A DNA stretch of 21,071 bases. Source: DATFML01 sp964571225. GTDB lineage: Bacteria > Pseudomonadota > Gammaproteobacteria > DATFLG01. This document shows, piece after piece, positions 7,336-14,154 of this stretch (positions are counted from its first letter, which is position 1; each line of letters begins with the position of its first letter). The position numbers and the translations under genes are program-made. The DNA is taken from positions 1-21,071 of the forward strand of contig CAZNBB010000063.1 of the NCBI GenBank assembly GCA_964571225.1. The letters are read 5' to 3'. The notes under the pieces were generated by a model that worked only from the letters and a program-made list of their open reading frames with translations, did not search any database and was not told the DNA's origin.

Positions 7336-8175
7336 ATGCTGACTTATCCGGACATCGATCCCATAGCGGTAAGCATCGGACCCCTGGCTGTGCACTGGTA
7401 CGGCCTGATGTACTTGGTGGGATTCATCGGTGGATGGTGGCTGGGCACGCGGCGGGCCAAACGCCCGGGTTCGGGCTGGCAGCCCGAGGAAATCGGCGAC
7501 CTGCTGTTTTATGCGGCCCTCGGTGTGGTGTTGGGCGGGCGCATCGGCTACACGCTGTTCTACAACCTGCCGGACTTTGTCGCCCATCCGTTGGTCATCT
7601 TCAAGGTCTGGCAGGGCGGCATGTCCTTCCATGGTGGACTGATCGGTGTGCTGCTGGCGGTGTGGTTGTACGGGCGGCGTACCGGCCGCGGCTTCTTCCA
7701 GGTGACCGATTTCATCGCGCCCCTGGTGCCCATAGGGTTGGGCGCCGGCCGCATCGGCAATTTCATCAACGGCGAGCTGTGGGGCAAAGTGGCCAATCTG
7801 CCCTGGAGCATGCGCCTGCCGTGCTCGCGGTTCTGGGAGTACTGCAACGGACGCACCACCGGGTTCAGCCCGCCCCATCAGCCTTCCCAGCTCTACGAGT
7901 TCCTGCTGGAAGGGGTCGCCCTGTTCGTCATCCTGTGGCTGTATTCCCGCAAACCGCGACCCACCATGGCGGTTTCCGGGATGTTTCTGCTCTGCTACGG
8001 CATCTTCCGTTTCTCGGTCGAGTTCGTGCGACTGCCCGATCCGCAGCTGGGCTATCTGGCGTTCGGCTGGGTTACCATGGGGCAGGTGCTGTCGTTCCCC
8101 ATGATTCTGATCGGTGCCGGGCTCCTGTGGTGGGCTTATCGCCACAAGCCGGCAGGCGTCGCCGACGCCGGCTGA
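7336..8175 (+). CDS. lgt: Phosphatidylglycerol-prolipoprotein diacylglyceryl transferase
   Basis: This 279-residue inner-membrane enzyme transfers diacylglycerol from phosphatidylglycerol to the lipobox cysteine of prolipoproteins, the first step of lipoprotein maturation. Several membrane segments are evident, and the Lgt signature GRIGNFINGELWG spans residues 138-150. Conserved residues match E. coli with a shift of four: Y22, H99 (in SFHGG), R139 and E147. The later arginine-bearing segment RFSVEFVRLPD is also present. Length is close to the E. coli enzyme (291). It heads an lgt-thyA-folA series on one strand, with 39 bases to thyA; lgt-thyA pairing is common in Proteobacteria. The ribosome site is weak (GAAG). 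Confidence 0.97.
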   Translation: MLTYPDIDPIAVSIGPLAVHWYGLMYLVGFIGGWWLGTRRAKRPGSGWQPEEIGDLLFYAALGVVLGGRIGYTLFYNLPDFVAHPLVIFKVWQGGMSFHGGLIGVLLAVWLYGRRTGRGFFQVTDFIAPLVPIGLGAGRIGNFINGELWGKVANLPWSMRLPCSRFWEYCNGRTTGFSPPHQPSQLYEFLLEGVALFVILWLYSRKPRPTMAVSGMFLLCYGIFRFSVEFVRLPDPQLGYLAFGWVTMGQVLSFPMILIGAGLLWWAYRHKPAGVADAG

Positions 8176-8214
8176 ACACCGTTGCGGGCCGTGCATGCAT
8201 AGGGGTTATTCGTC

Positions 8215-9009
8215 GTGAAGCAGTATCTGGATCTGATGCGCCATGTGCGTGACCATGGCTGCCGCAAAGAGGACCGCACGGGTACGGGGACCGTGAGCGT
8301 TTTCGGCTACCAGATGCGTTTCGATCTGGCCGCCGGCTTTCCCGCCGTCACCACCAAGAAACTGCATCTGCGTTCCATCATCCACGAACTGTTATGGTTT
8401 CTGCGCGGCGACACCAATGTCGCGTATCTGCACGACAACGGTGTGTCCATCTGGGACGAGTGGGCGGACGAGCACGGTGAGCTGGGGCCTATCTATGGCT
8501 ACCAATGGCGATCGTGGCCCACCCGCGACGGCGGTCATATCGACCAGCTGGCGCAGCTGCTCGAGCAGATCCGCAACACGCCCGATTCGCGCCGCCTGAT
8601 GGTCAGCGCCTGGAACGTGGCCGATATCGAGCGCATGGCCCTGCCGCCGTGCCACACGCTGTTTCAATTCTACGTGGCGGACGGCCGGCTCTCCTGTCAG
8701 CTCTATCAGCGCAGTGCCGACATCTTCCTGGGCGTGCCATTCAATATCGCGTCCTACGCGCTGCTGACCATGATGGTGGCGCAGGTCACCGGGCTGCATC
8801 CCGGGGATTTCGTGCACACCTTCGGGGATGCGCACATCTATCTCAATCATCTGGAGCAGGTGGATACGCAACTGGCCCGCGAACCGTACCCGCTGCCCAC
8901 GATGCGCATCAATCCAGAGGTGGATGACTTGTTCGGATTCCGCTACGAGGATTTCGAACTGGTCGATTACCAGAGCCATCCCCATATCAAGGCGCCGGTG
9001 GCCGTTTGA
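8215..9009 (+). CDS. thyA: Thymidylate synthase
   Basis: The 264 residues equal the E. coli ThyA length exactly, and key residues fall at identical numbers: catalytic C146 in LPPCHTLF, R166 in the QRS motif, D169 and N177. The cytosolic enzyme methylates dUMP to dTMP using methylene-tetrahydrofolate, leaving dihydrofolate for the reductase encoded just downstream. The start is GTG, with AGGGG at 8201-8205 nine bases upstream; the first residues MKQYLDLMRHV align well with relatives. The stop codon overlaps an ATG (TGATG at 9007-9011) that opens a 30-codon frame leading to folA. Confidence 0.98.
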   Translation: MKQYLDLMRHVRDHGCRKEDRTGTGTVSVFGYQMRFDLAAGFPAVTTKKLHLRSIIHELLWFLRGDTNVAYLHDNGVSIWDEWADEHGELGPIYGYQWRSWPTRDGGHIDQLAQLLEQIRNTPDSRRLMVSAWNVADIERMALPPCHTLFQFYVADGRLSCQLYQRSADIFLGVPFNIASYALLTMMVAQVTGLHPGDFVHTFGDAHIYLNHLEQVDTQLAREPYPLPTMRINPEVDDLFGFRYEDFELVDYQSHPHIKAPVAV

Positions 9010-9101
9010 TGGCAGCGCAGGTGGTGGGAGCGTCCGGGGCCGGGAAGGCTGCGCCGTACAGGCCGAGGCAGGCGACACGGACGCGAGAGAGACGGCAGTG
9101 A
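9009..9101 (+). CDS. Possible 30-codon coupling ORF bridging thyA and folA
   Basis: An ATG at 9009 overlaps the thyA stop codon as TGATG, and the frame ends at a TGA (9099-9101) that overlaps the folA GTG start as GTGA. The 30-residue product would be alanine/glycine-rich in its first half and strongly basic at the end (RTRERRQ). I do not recognise it, and it has no ribosome site of its own. If read, it would mainly pass ribosomes from thyA to folA. This could equally be a chance open frame in GC-rich DNA. Confidence 0.25.
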   Translation: MAAQVVGASGAGKAAPYRPRQATRTRERRQ

Positions 9102-9604
9102 CGGCCCCGGTCACGATCACGTTCGTGGTGGCCATGGACGAAGAGCAGGTAATCGGCCAGGACAACGCGCTGCCCTGGCATCTGCCGGCCGATCTCAAGC
9201 ATTTCAAATCGGTGACCATGGGCAAGCCCATCATCATGGGGCGCCGGACGTTCGAGTCCATCGGTCGCCCGCTGCCCGGTCGCCACAATATCGTGATCAC
9301 CCGAAACCGGACATTTACGGCCGAAGGTTGCACGGTGGTGCACTCGTTTGCCGAGGCGCAGCAGGCGGCCGGCGGCGGTGAGTTGATGGTGATCGGCGGT
9401 GCCCAGCTGTTTCGCGAGCTGTTGCCCAGGGCCGATCGCATCCACCTCACGCAGCTCCATCATCGCTTCGGCGGCGATACCCACTTCCCGCCGCTGGACC
9501 TCTCCCGGTGGCGCGAAGTGGAGCGCACCGACTGCCAGCCGGATGACAGGAATCCGTATCCCTACAGTTTCGTGCTGCTCGAGCGAATTCCGGGCGCTCA
9601 GTGA
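9098..9604 (+). CDS. folA: Dihydrofolate reductase
   Basis: The 168-residue cytosolic enzyme reduces dihydrofolate to tetrahydrofolate with NADPH, recycling the product of ThyA encoded next to it. Typical motifs are VVAMDEEQVIGQDNALPWHL (residues 10-29), the catalytic acid D32 (E. coli D27), IIMGRRTFESIGRPLPGR for NADPH binding, and VIGGAQLF near residue 100. The frame is open well upstream, but conservation begins at the GTG at 9098, which has GAGAGAG 5-6 bases before it. Its last 7 bases overlap the end of apaH on the other strand, so both genes finish inside each other. Confidence 0.95.
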   Translation: MTAPVTITFVVAMDEEQVIGQDNALPWHLPADLKHFKSVTMGKPIIMGRRTFESIGRPLPGRHNIVITRNRTFTAEGCTVVHSFAEAQQAAGGGELMVIGGAQLFRELLPRADRIHLTQLHHRFGGDTHFPPLDLSRWREVERTDCQPDDRNPYPYSFVLLERIPGAQ

Positions 9605-10431
9605 CGCCCGGGGTCGGCGCTGCCCCGGCAGGGCAGGCTGACACGCTGCGGCTCGCCGTCCAGGCGCAGGGCCGTCAGCGCACCTCCCCAGACACACCCC
9701 GTATCCAACGGATACACGCCCGCCGCGTCGGTGGAGCCCAGGGTGGACCAGTGCCCGAATACGATGCGCAGTTCCCGGCTCGCGCGCCGGGGAATTTCGA
9801 ACCAGGGGTGGTAGCCCGGTGGTTGGCTGCCGGGCGGGCCTTTCGCCTTCAACGCCAGTTGCCCCCGTTCGTCGCAGTACCGCAGGCGGGTGCAGCAGTT
9901 GGTGATGAAGCGCAAACGGGCCCAGCCCTTGAGATCGTCGGACCACGCGCGCGGCTGGTTGCCGTACATGTGGTCGAGAAAGCCGCCATAGTCGTTGCTC
10001 TGCAACGTCGCCTGCAACTCGGCGGAGCAGCGCAGCGCGGTTTCCAGGTTCCACTGGGGCACCAAGCCTGCGTGGACCATGGTGAATCCCAGTTCGGCGT
10101 CATGGTGGACCAGGGGCTGTTGGCGCAGCCAATCGATCAATTCGTCCCGATCGGGGGCTTCCAGCACCGGCGTGAGAGTGTCCTTGGGGTTCGTGCAGCC
10201 GGGATCGCGGGCGACCGCCACCAGGTGCAGGTCGTGGTTGCCGAGCACGGTGACGGCCTGTCGGCCGAGGTCGCGGACGAAGCGCAGCACCTCCAGGGAT
10301 TTAGGGCCCCGGTTGACCAGGTCCCCGCAGAACCATAACCGGTCGCTGGAACGGTCGAAGCCGATGTTCTCCAGCAGGGCCTGCAGTTCGTCGTAGCAGC
10401 CCTGGACATCGCCGATCGCGTAGGTCGCCAC
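9598..10431 (-). CDS. apaH: Symmetrical bis(5'-nucleosyl)-tetraphosphatase (Ap4A hydrolase)
   Basis: The 277-residue protein (E. coli ApaH 280) is a metallophosphatase that splits Ap4A into two ADP. Motifs run in order: YAIGDVQGCYDEL at the N-terminus, FCGDLVNRGP, LGNHDLHLVAV, then MVHAGLVPQW and the C-terminal FGHWSTL and YPLDTGCVWGG. The metal motif reads GDVQG rather than the GDVHG of E. coli; glutamine there is common in other ApaH proteins. I chose the GTG at 10431 because homology starts there, although the frame continues 31 codons upstream. Downstream of apaG by 43 bases in the same orientation, the usual pairing. Tail overlaps folA by 7 bases. Confidence 0.95.
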   Translation of the reverse strand: MATYAIGDVQGCYDELQALLENIGFDRSSDRLWFCGDLVNRGPKSLEVLRFVRDLGRQAVTVLGNHDLHLVAVARDPGCTNPKDTLTPVLEAPDRDELIDWLRQQPLVHHDAELGFTMVHAGLVPQWNLETALRCSAELQATLQSNDYGGFLDHMYGNQPRAWSDDLKGWARLRFITNCCTRLRYCDERGQLALKAKGPPGSQPPGYHPWFEIPRRASRELRIVFGHWSTLGSTDAAGVYPLDTGCVWGGALTALRLDGEPQRVSLPCRGSADPGRH

Positions 10432-10474
10432 TGGCCTGTGCCGTTCCTTGGTGTGCCGTGCCCGTGGGGGGCTG

Positions 10475-10858
10475 TCAGTGAAGCGTTCGGGGTACCGACA
10501 GGGTGAAAGGCTCGATGGGCGCATCGAACCGGTTGCCGTCGTCGGTCACCATCTGATAGCTGCCGCGCATGCTGCCCACCGGGGTGGCAATCAGGGTTCC
10601 GCTGGTGTATTGGTACGCTTCGCCGGGACGCAGGTACGGTTGCTCGCCCACCACTCCTTCGCCGCGCACTTCCTGGGTCTTGCCGTTGCTGTCGGTGATG
10701 ATCCAGTGTCGGGTGAGCAGCTTGGCCGGTGCCGTGCCCTCATTGCGGATGGTGACCGTGTAGGCGAACACGTAGCGGTTCTGGTCGGGCACGGATTGGG
10801 CTTCGACGTACATGCTCTCCACGTCGACATGAATATCGTAGGCAGACCCTTCGCTCAT
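10475..10858 (-). CDS. apaG: ApaG protein (Co2+/Mg2+ efflux-associated beta-sandwich protein)
   Basis: The 127-residue protein (E. coli ApaG 125) is a single fibronectin-III-like beta-sandwich domain. Visible hallmarks are YTVTIRNEGTAPAKLLTRHWIITDSNG-type strands and the GEGVVGEQPYLRPGEAYQY loop, which contains the conserved G-x-G. Its role is poorly defined: the family is linked genetically to cobalt/magnesium resistance and lies beside apaH. The ATG at 10858 has AAAGG about 13 bases upstream. In E. coli it directly follows rsmA (ksgA); here the two are separated by about 4.1 kb of other genes. Confidence 0.95.
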   Translation of the reverse strand: MSEGSAYDIHVDVESMYVEAQSVPDQNRYVFAYTVTIRNEGTAPAKLLTRHWIITDSNGKTQEVRGEGVVGEQPYLRPGEAYQYTSGTLIATPVGSMRGSYQMVTDDGNRFDAPIEPFTLSVPRTLH

Positions 10859-10895
10859 GTTGTACTCAACCTTTCCATTCCAATGTCAGCCCATA

Positions 10896-10923
10896 AGGAT
10901 ACGCTGCGGACGGCTTGCGCCAA
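10896..10923 (-). promoter_or_regulatory. Candidate sigma70 promoter for apaG-apaH
   Basis: On the minus strand TTGGCG (10923-10918) and TATCCT (10901-10896) are separated by 16 bases, each 4/6 to consensus. This gives a leader of about 30 bases to the apaG ATG. A local promoter makes sense because apaG has lost its usual place behind rsmA. Confidence 0.3.
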
Positions 10924-10954
10924 AACCCTGCAATCGTCGGGTTTGCCCGGGATG

Positions 10955-11956
10955 TCAAAGGTGCGAGGCGGCGAGCGCAGCGCCCAGAAGGCCTACGTCG
11001 CGGTTGAGAATCACGTGCACCGGAATACTGTCGGCAAGTGCCGCCATGCGTCCCTTGTTGCGGAAGGCAGCCATGAAACGACCGTCCCGCAGCCGGGGCA
11101 GGATCTGCGGCGCAATGCCGCCGGCCAGATAGACGCCGCCGCGGGCCAGTGTGGTAAGAGCCAGGTTGCCCGCCTGGGAGCCGTAGATGGAGACGAACAG
11201 GTCCAGGGCGGCGGAGGCGGTGGGGTCGCTGCCTGCCAGGCCCATGTCGCTGATCAGCGGTGCCGGATCCCCCGACTCGAAGGCTTCGTGCAGCTCCTGG
11301 GGCGGCTGGGCATGGGCGCGCTCCTGCAGAAAGCGATAGATGCGCGCCAATCCGGACCCCGACAGGATGCGCTCAAAGGAGACATGGCCGAGGTCCCCCC
11401 GCAGGTGTTGCAGCAACTGCCCTTGCAGGTCGTCCGCGGGGGCGAAATCCGCGTGTCCGCCCTCGGTGGGGAAGGCTTCATAACGCTCGCCCTGCCATAC
11501 CGCCAGCGTCTGCCCGAGACCGGTGCCTGCCCCCAGCGCGGCGCGGATGCCCCGGCGCTGGGGCTGGCCCTGCTGAAGGGTGTGCAGATCCCCGTCGGCC
11601 AAGGCTTCGATGCCGTAACCGACCGCCTGGAAGTCGTTGATCAGCCGCAGGCGGGGGATTTCGAGGGTGTCGCTGAGCTTGGTGCTGTCCAGCTGCCAGG
11701 GCAGATTGGTCAGCCTCGAGTGCTGGCGGGAGCCGTCGTCGTCCACCGGGCCCGCCACGCCGAAGCAGGCACGCTCGGGGCGGGCAATGCCGCTTTCCTG
11801 CAGGAAGGTACTCACCATGGGCGCCAGGTCGTCATAGTCGCCGCTGGCAAAGCGCTGGCGGTGACGGACCGTGATGCGGGCCTGTTCACAATCTGCGATG
11901 ACCAGCAGGGTCTTGGTGCCGCCCAGATCACCGGCCAGGACGCGGGTCGCAGTCAC
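10955..11956 (-). CDS. glk: Glucokinase (bacterial Glk family)
   Basis: The 333-residue cytosolic kinase phosphorylates glucose with ATP. It belongs to the Glk family rather than ROK: phosphate-1 motif AGDLGGTKT (8-16), LTNLPW (82-87), catalytic D108 in the INDFQAVGYG segment, LGAGTGLG (141-148), TEGGHADFAP with E165 and H168, and YLAGGIAP near the C-terminus. The GTG at 11956 overlaps the pgl stop codon as GTGA, so the two genes are translationally coupled; no good ribosome site is visible, which fits coupling. An in-frame upstream extension overlaps pgl and has no homology. With pgl it links glucose uptake into the oxidative pentose-phosphate or Entner-Doudoroff route. Confidence 0.94.
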   Translation of the reverse strand: MTATRVLAGDLGGTKTLLVIADCEQARITVRHRQRFASGDYDDLAPMVSTFLQESGIARPERACFGVAGPVDDDGSRQHSRLTNLPWQLDSTKLSDTLEIPRLRLINDFQAVGYGIEALADGDLHTLQQGQPQRRGIRAALGAGTGLGQTLAVWQGERYEAFPTEGGHADFAPADDLQGQLLQHLRGDLGHVSFERILSGSGLARIYRFLQERAHAQPPQELHEAFESGDPAPLISDMGLAGSDPTASAALDLFVSIYGSQAGNLALTTLARGGVYLAGGIAPQILPRLRDGRFMAAFRNKGRMAALADSIPVHVILNRDVGLLGAALAASHL

Positions 11957-12705
11957 GGCTGCACGCGGGCGGCGGCGGCCCGATCCACGTGCCATTCCGC
12001 ACTGCCTTCGGGCCGCAGACGCTGCACAGGCAACGGCGGCCGGTCGTCCTGTGGCCCGAACAGCCGGCCGATCACCTCGGCCTTTTCGTTGCCCGCCACC
12101 TGGAACAGCAGGTGGCGGGCCCGATTGAGTACCGGGAAGGTCATGCTGACCCGCCAGGTCTGCAGGCGTTCCACGTAGACCGCGGCCACCAGCTTGGCCT
12201 TTTCCTCCAGGATGGGCGTGTCGGGAAACAGTGAAGCGGTGTGCCCGTCGGGGCCCACGCCCAGCAACATCAGATCGAGATGGGGGGTGCCGTCCGGTCC
12301 CAGCGGCGCATTGCAGCGCAACGTGCGGGCGTAGCTGGCGGCATCCTGTTCGATGGAGTCCGGGGCCGCCATAATCGGATGGATCTGGTCTTCCGGCACG
12401 GGGACATGGGCCAGCAACTGCTCCCGGGCCATGCGGTAGTTGCTGTCGGGATGGTTGGGGGGCACGCTGCGCTCGTCGCCGAAGTACACATGGACCCGGC
12501 CCCAGTCGGTATGGGGCGAGAACTCGTCGCCGGCGAGCAGGGCGTACAAGCGGCGTGGTGTGGAGCCGCCCGCCAGGGCCACATGAAAAGCCCCCCGCTG
12601 GGCGATCGCCTCACTGCACAATGCCCCCCAGCGCTCGGCGCAGGCGCGGCTCAGTTGTTCCAGGTCGGCGTGCACATGCAGGGTGGGTGCGGAAACATCC
12701 GGCAT
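11953..12705 (-). CDS. pgl: 6-phosphogluconolactonase
   Basis: The 250-residue DevB/SOL-type cytosolic lactonase hydrolyses 6-phosphogluconolactone to 6-phosphogluconate. Motifs are VALAGGSTPRRLY (42-54), VYFGDERSVPPNHPDSNY (73-90), and GVGPDGHTASLFP (149-161) with the catalytic histidine H155, followed by RVSMTFPVLN. The ATG at 12705 has AAAGGA 9 bases upstream; an earlier in-frame ATG at 12750 is possible but lies ahead of the homologous region. It is transcribed with glk, overlapping by 4 bases. The usual partner zwf (glucose-6-phosphate dehydrogenase) is not in the window. Confidence 0.95.
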   Translation of the reverse strand: MPDVSAPTLHVHADLEQLSRACAERWGALCSEAIAQRGAFHVALAGGSTPRRLYALLAGDEFSPHTDWGRVHVYFGDERSVPPNHPDSNYRMAREQLLAHVPVPEDQIHPIMAAPDSIEQDAASYARTLRCNAPLGPDGTPHLDLMLLGVGPDGHTASLFPDTPILEEKAKLVAAVYVERLQTWRVSMTFPVLNRARHLLFQVAGNEKAEVIGRLFGPQDDRPPLPVQRLRPEGSAEWHVDRAAAARVQP

Positions 12706-12836
12706 AGGGGGCCATCCTTTGGCGCGCGGGGGGCGCGACGCTGATTCCATGATGTCACATCGGAGTTCACCCGGACAGAGACGGCGGGCGCCGGGGGGTG
12801 TGCGGTCCGCCGGCCGGCCTTGTCCGGCGAAGTGTC

Positions 12837-12865
12837 TTGTGGGCTGCCCGAACCCTGACTACAGT
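12837..12865 (+). promoter_or_regulatory. Candidate distal promoter for the GlcG/HbpS-like gene
   Basis: TTGTGG (12837-12842) and TACAGT (12860-12865) are separated by 17 bases, with 3/6 and 4/6 matches. This is one of two promoter-like pairs upstream of the gene at 12998. Confidence 0.25.
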
Positions 12866-12903
12866 AGACCCGCCGGCACGCCGGCGAGTTCCGGTGAAGC
12901 GTG

Positions 12904-12934
12904 TTGGTATGTGGATAAAAACCGCGTCTATACT
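12904..12934 (+). promoter_or_regulatory. Candidate proximal promoter for the GlcG/HbpS-like gene
   Basis: TATACT (12929-12934, 5/6 match) is preceded by TTGGTA (12904-12909, 4/6) at a long 19-base spacing. Transcription would begin near 12941, right at a GGAGGTTATG sequence that opens a 19-codon frame. Confidence 0.35.
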
Positions 12935-12941
12935 GGAGGTT

Positions 12942-13001
12942 ATGGGTAGGGTGCCCATTGATCCGGCGGTATATCTAAGGCGACAGGAGAAAAGCACATG
13001 A
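12942..13001 (+). CDS. Possible 19-codon leader ORF overlapping the GlcG/HbpS-like start
   Basis: ATG at 12942 begins a frame (MGRVPIDPAVYLRRQEKST) that ends with a TGA overlapping the downstream ATG (ATGA at 12998-13001). GGAGG lies only 2 bases before the ATG, which is too close for a normal ribosome site; if the -10 at 12929 is used the frame would be nearly leaderless. Function, if any, would be translational coupling. Tentative. Confidence 0.2.
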   Translation: MGRVPIDPAVYLRRQEKST

Positions 13002-13531
13002 CGCAATTGCGGGTGGCGGCGACGGTGGCGGCCTTGGTGCTCGGAACGGCACTCGGAAGTGGCCAGGCAGTGGCTCAAGACAGCGATTCAGGCAATCAGC
13101 CCATGCTGATTACGGTCAAGCGTATGTCTCTGGAGACGGCGCTGCACATTGCCCGGGCGGCGCTGACGGAGTGCCGCCATAAAGGCCTGCAGGTGGGAGT
13201 CACCGTGGTGGACCGCAGTGGCCAACCCCAGGTGGTGCTGCGTGACGTGCTGGCGCCGGTGCTGACGCTGACCGTCAGCCGGCAGAAGGCTTACACGGCG
13301 GTATCGTTCAACAGCCCCACGTCGGCGCTGGAGAACCGCTTCAAGTCCCCCAATTCGGTGGGCAAGGTCCCGGGGCTTGTGTTCTCCGCCGGCGGTGTAC
13401 CCATCGACGCGGGTGGCATGCTGCTGGGGGCGGTAGGCGTAAGCGGTGCCCCCCAGGGCACAACCGATGAGCAGTGCGCCCAGGCCGGCGTGGATGCAGT
13501 CAAGGCGGACCTGGAAATGCAGGGCATGTAG
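12998..13531 (+). CDS. Secreted GlcG/HbpS-like (DUF336 family) protein
   Basis: The 177-residue protein has an N-terminal signal peptide (hydrophobic core VAATVAALVLGTALG, likely cleavage after AVA at residue 26), so it is probably periplasmic. The mature part is one GlcG/HbpS domain (Pfam PF03928): helix ETALHIARAALTECRHKG, then VGVTVVDRSGQPQVVLRDV, SRQKAYTAVSF, and the C-terminal FSAGGVPIDAGGMLLGAVGVSGA followed by a helix beginning with DEQCAQAG. Family members include haem-binding HbpS of Streptomyces and GlcG of the glycolate locus; ligand and role here are unknown. Two cysteines are present (C59, C160). AGGAG lies 8 bases before the ATG. A 68-codon gene follows after 52 bases, probably in the same transcript. 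Confidence 0.88.
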   Translation: MTQLRVAATVAALVLGTALGSGQAVAQDSDSGNQPMLITVKRMSLETALHIARAALTECRHKGLQVGVTVVDRSGQPQVVLRDVLAPVLTLTVSRQKAYTAVSFNSPTSALENRFKSPNSVGKVPGLVFSAGGVPIDAGGMLLGAVGVSGAPQGTTDEQCAQAGVDAVKADLEMQGM

Positions 13532-13583
13532 CGGCGCCGGGTCCTGCCGAGACGGACACCGACGACAAGGAGAGGAGCAAGCG

Positions 13584-13790
13584 ATGTATCTGAAGCACAC
13601 CTCGAGCGGGGATCTGGTGGAGGTGCTGGATCTGCAGGCGCTGTTTGACCCGTTCAAGACCGAGCTTTCCGGACGGTTTCACGCCGGCGAAGAACTCCAG
13701 GAGCCGGCGACCTTCGCCAAGTCGGCGCTGGTGTTCCCTTCGGGAGAGGCGCTGCCCCGCTGCTGGGTGGACGCCCACTACCGAGGCTAG
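13584..13790 (+). CDS. Conserved-looking 68-residue small protein of unknown function
   Basis: The ATG at 13584 has a strong ribosome site (AGGAG, 13573-13577, spacing 6) and codes for 68 residues. The sequence is compositionally ordinary for a soluble cytosolic protein, with a patterned core (LVEVLDLQALFDPF) and a distinctive C-terminal half: GRFHAGEELQEP, then FPSGEALPRCWVDAHYRG with one cysteine, C61. No signal peptide or membrane segment is seen. Very similar short proteins occur, to my recollection, in sulfur-oxidising gammaproteobacteria, sometimes labelled acetyltransferase, but the length cannot hold that fold and I assign no function. It follows the GlcG/HbpS-like gene by 52 bases on the same strand. 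Existence as a gene is likely; function unknown. Confidence 0.75.
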   Translation: MYLKHTSSGDLVEVLDLQALFDPFKTELSGRFHAGEELQEPATFAKSALVFPSGEALPRCWVDAHYRG

Positions 13791-13908
13791 TGGTCCAAGC
13801 GGAGCGCCGCGGGCCGGACAGACCGAAGATGACCGGGCTGGCCTGGTGTTTGGCCAAGCGCGGCCCGCGCGGTCGGCCCATGCCAACTTGGGAGGGTTCC
13901 AAGACGAG

Positions 13909-13950
13909 CCTGTAGCATGCAGGTTGGGCTGAGCTCGGCGAAGCCCGATA
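13909..13950. repeat. REP-like short palindromic element
   Basis: The segment reads CCTGTAG, then GCAGGTTGGGCTGAGC and GGCGAAGCCCGAT, with GGGCT pairing to AGCCC across a GAGCTCGGCGA loop. This layout (GTAGGTTGGGCTGAGC...GCGAAGCCC) resembles the dispersed palindromic repeats common in beta- and gammaproteobacterial genomes. Only one copy is in the window, so its repeat nature cannot be shown here. Confidence 0.4.
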
Positions 13951-14071
13951 ATCAATATATAAAACACATAGATAAATACAATTGCCGATGACCCGTCGGT
14001 GCCCCGGCCGTCGTCGACCGGACGGGAGCGGACAAACACCAGTGTGAACGGGTTCTCGGAAATCACCAGCC

Positions 14072-14095
14072 GGTTGCGCCAATATTTTGGCTAAC
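14072..14095. promoter_or_regulatory. Near-symmetric palindrome, possible operator
   Basis: GCCAA (14078-14082) and TTGGC (14087-14091) flank TATT, and an outer GTT (14073-14075) pairs with AAC (14093-14095). The element lies 59 bases upstream of the ATG at 14155. It lacks a T-tract, so it looks more like a protein-binding site than a terminator. The cognate regulator is unknown. Confidence 0.3.
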
Positions 14096-14154
14096 GAACC
14101 GCCGTCCGCTCCCAATCCACCCGACCGGACCCCACTGTTCGTTGAGGAGGGGGG

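Larger units (their letters stand above)
13791..14154. other. 364-base intergenic stretch with a REP-like hairpin, an AT-rich patch and a palindrome
   Basis: I see no gene here on either strand. It holds a GC-rich first third, a REP-like palindrome (13909-13950), an AT-rich patch (13948-13984, with TATATA and TACAAT) that stands out from the GC-rich surroundings, and a symmetric element at 14072-14095. A strong ribosome site (GAGGAGG) at 14144-14150 serves the next gene. Confidence 0.6.

Noticed and set aside
9608..9628. CCGGGG...CCCCGG hairpin just after the folA stop
   Set aside because: There is no T-tract after it, and on the other strand it lies within the apaH coding region; GC-rich codons explain it.
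10448..12178. A 576-codon plus-strand frame opposite apaG, glk and pgl
   Set aside because: It crosses three certain genes and gives no recognisable protein, so it is a GC-driven antisense frame.
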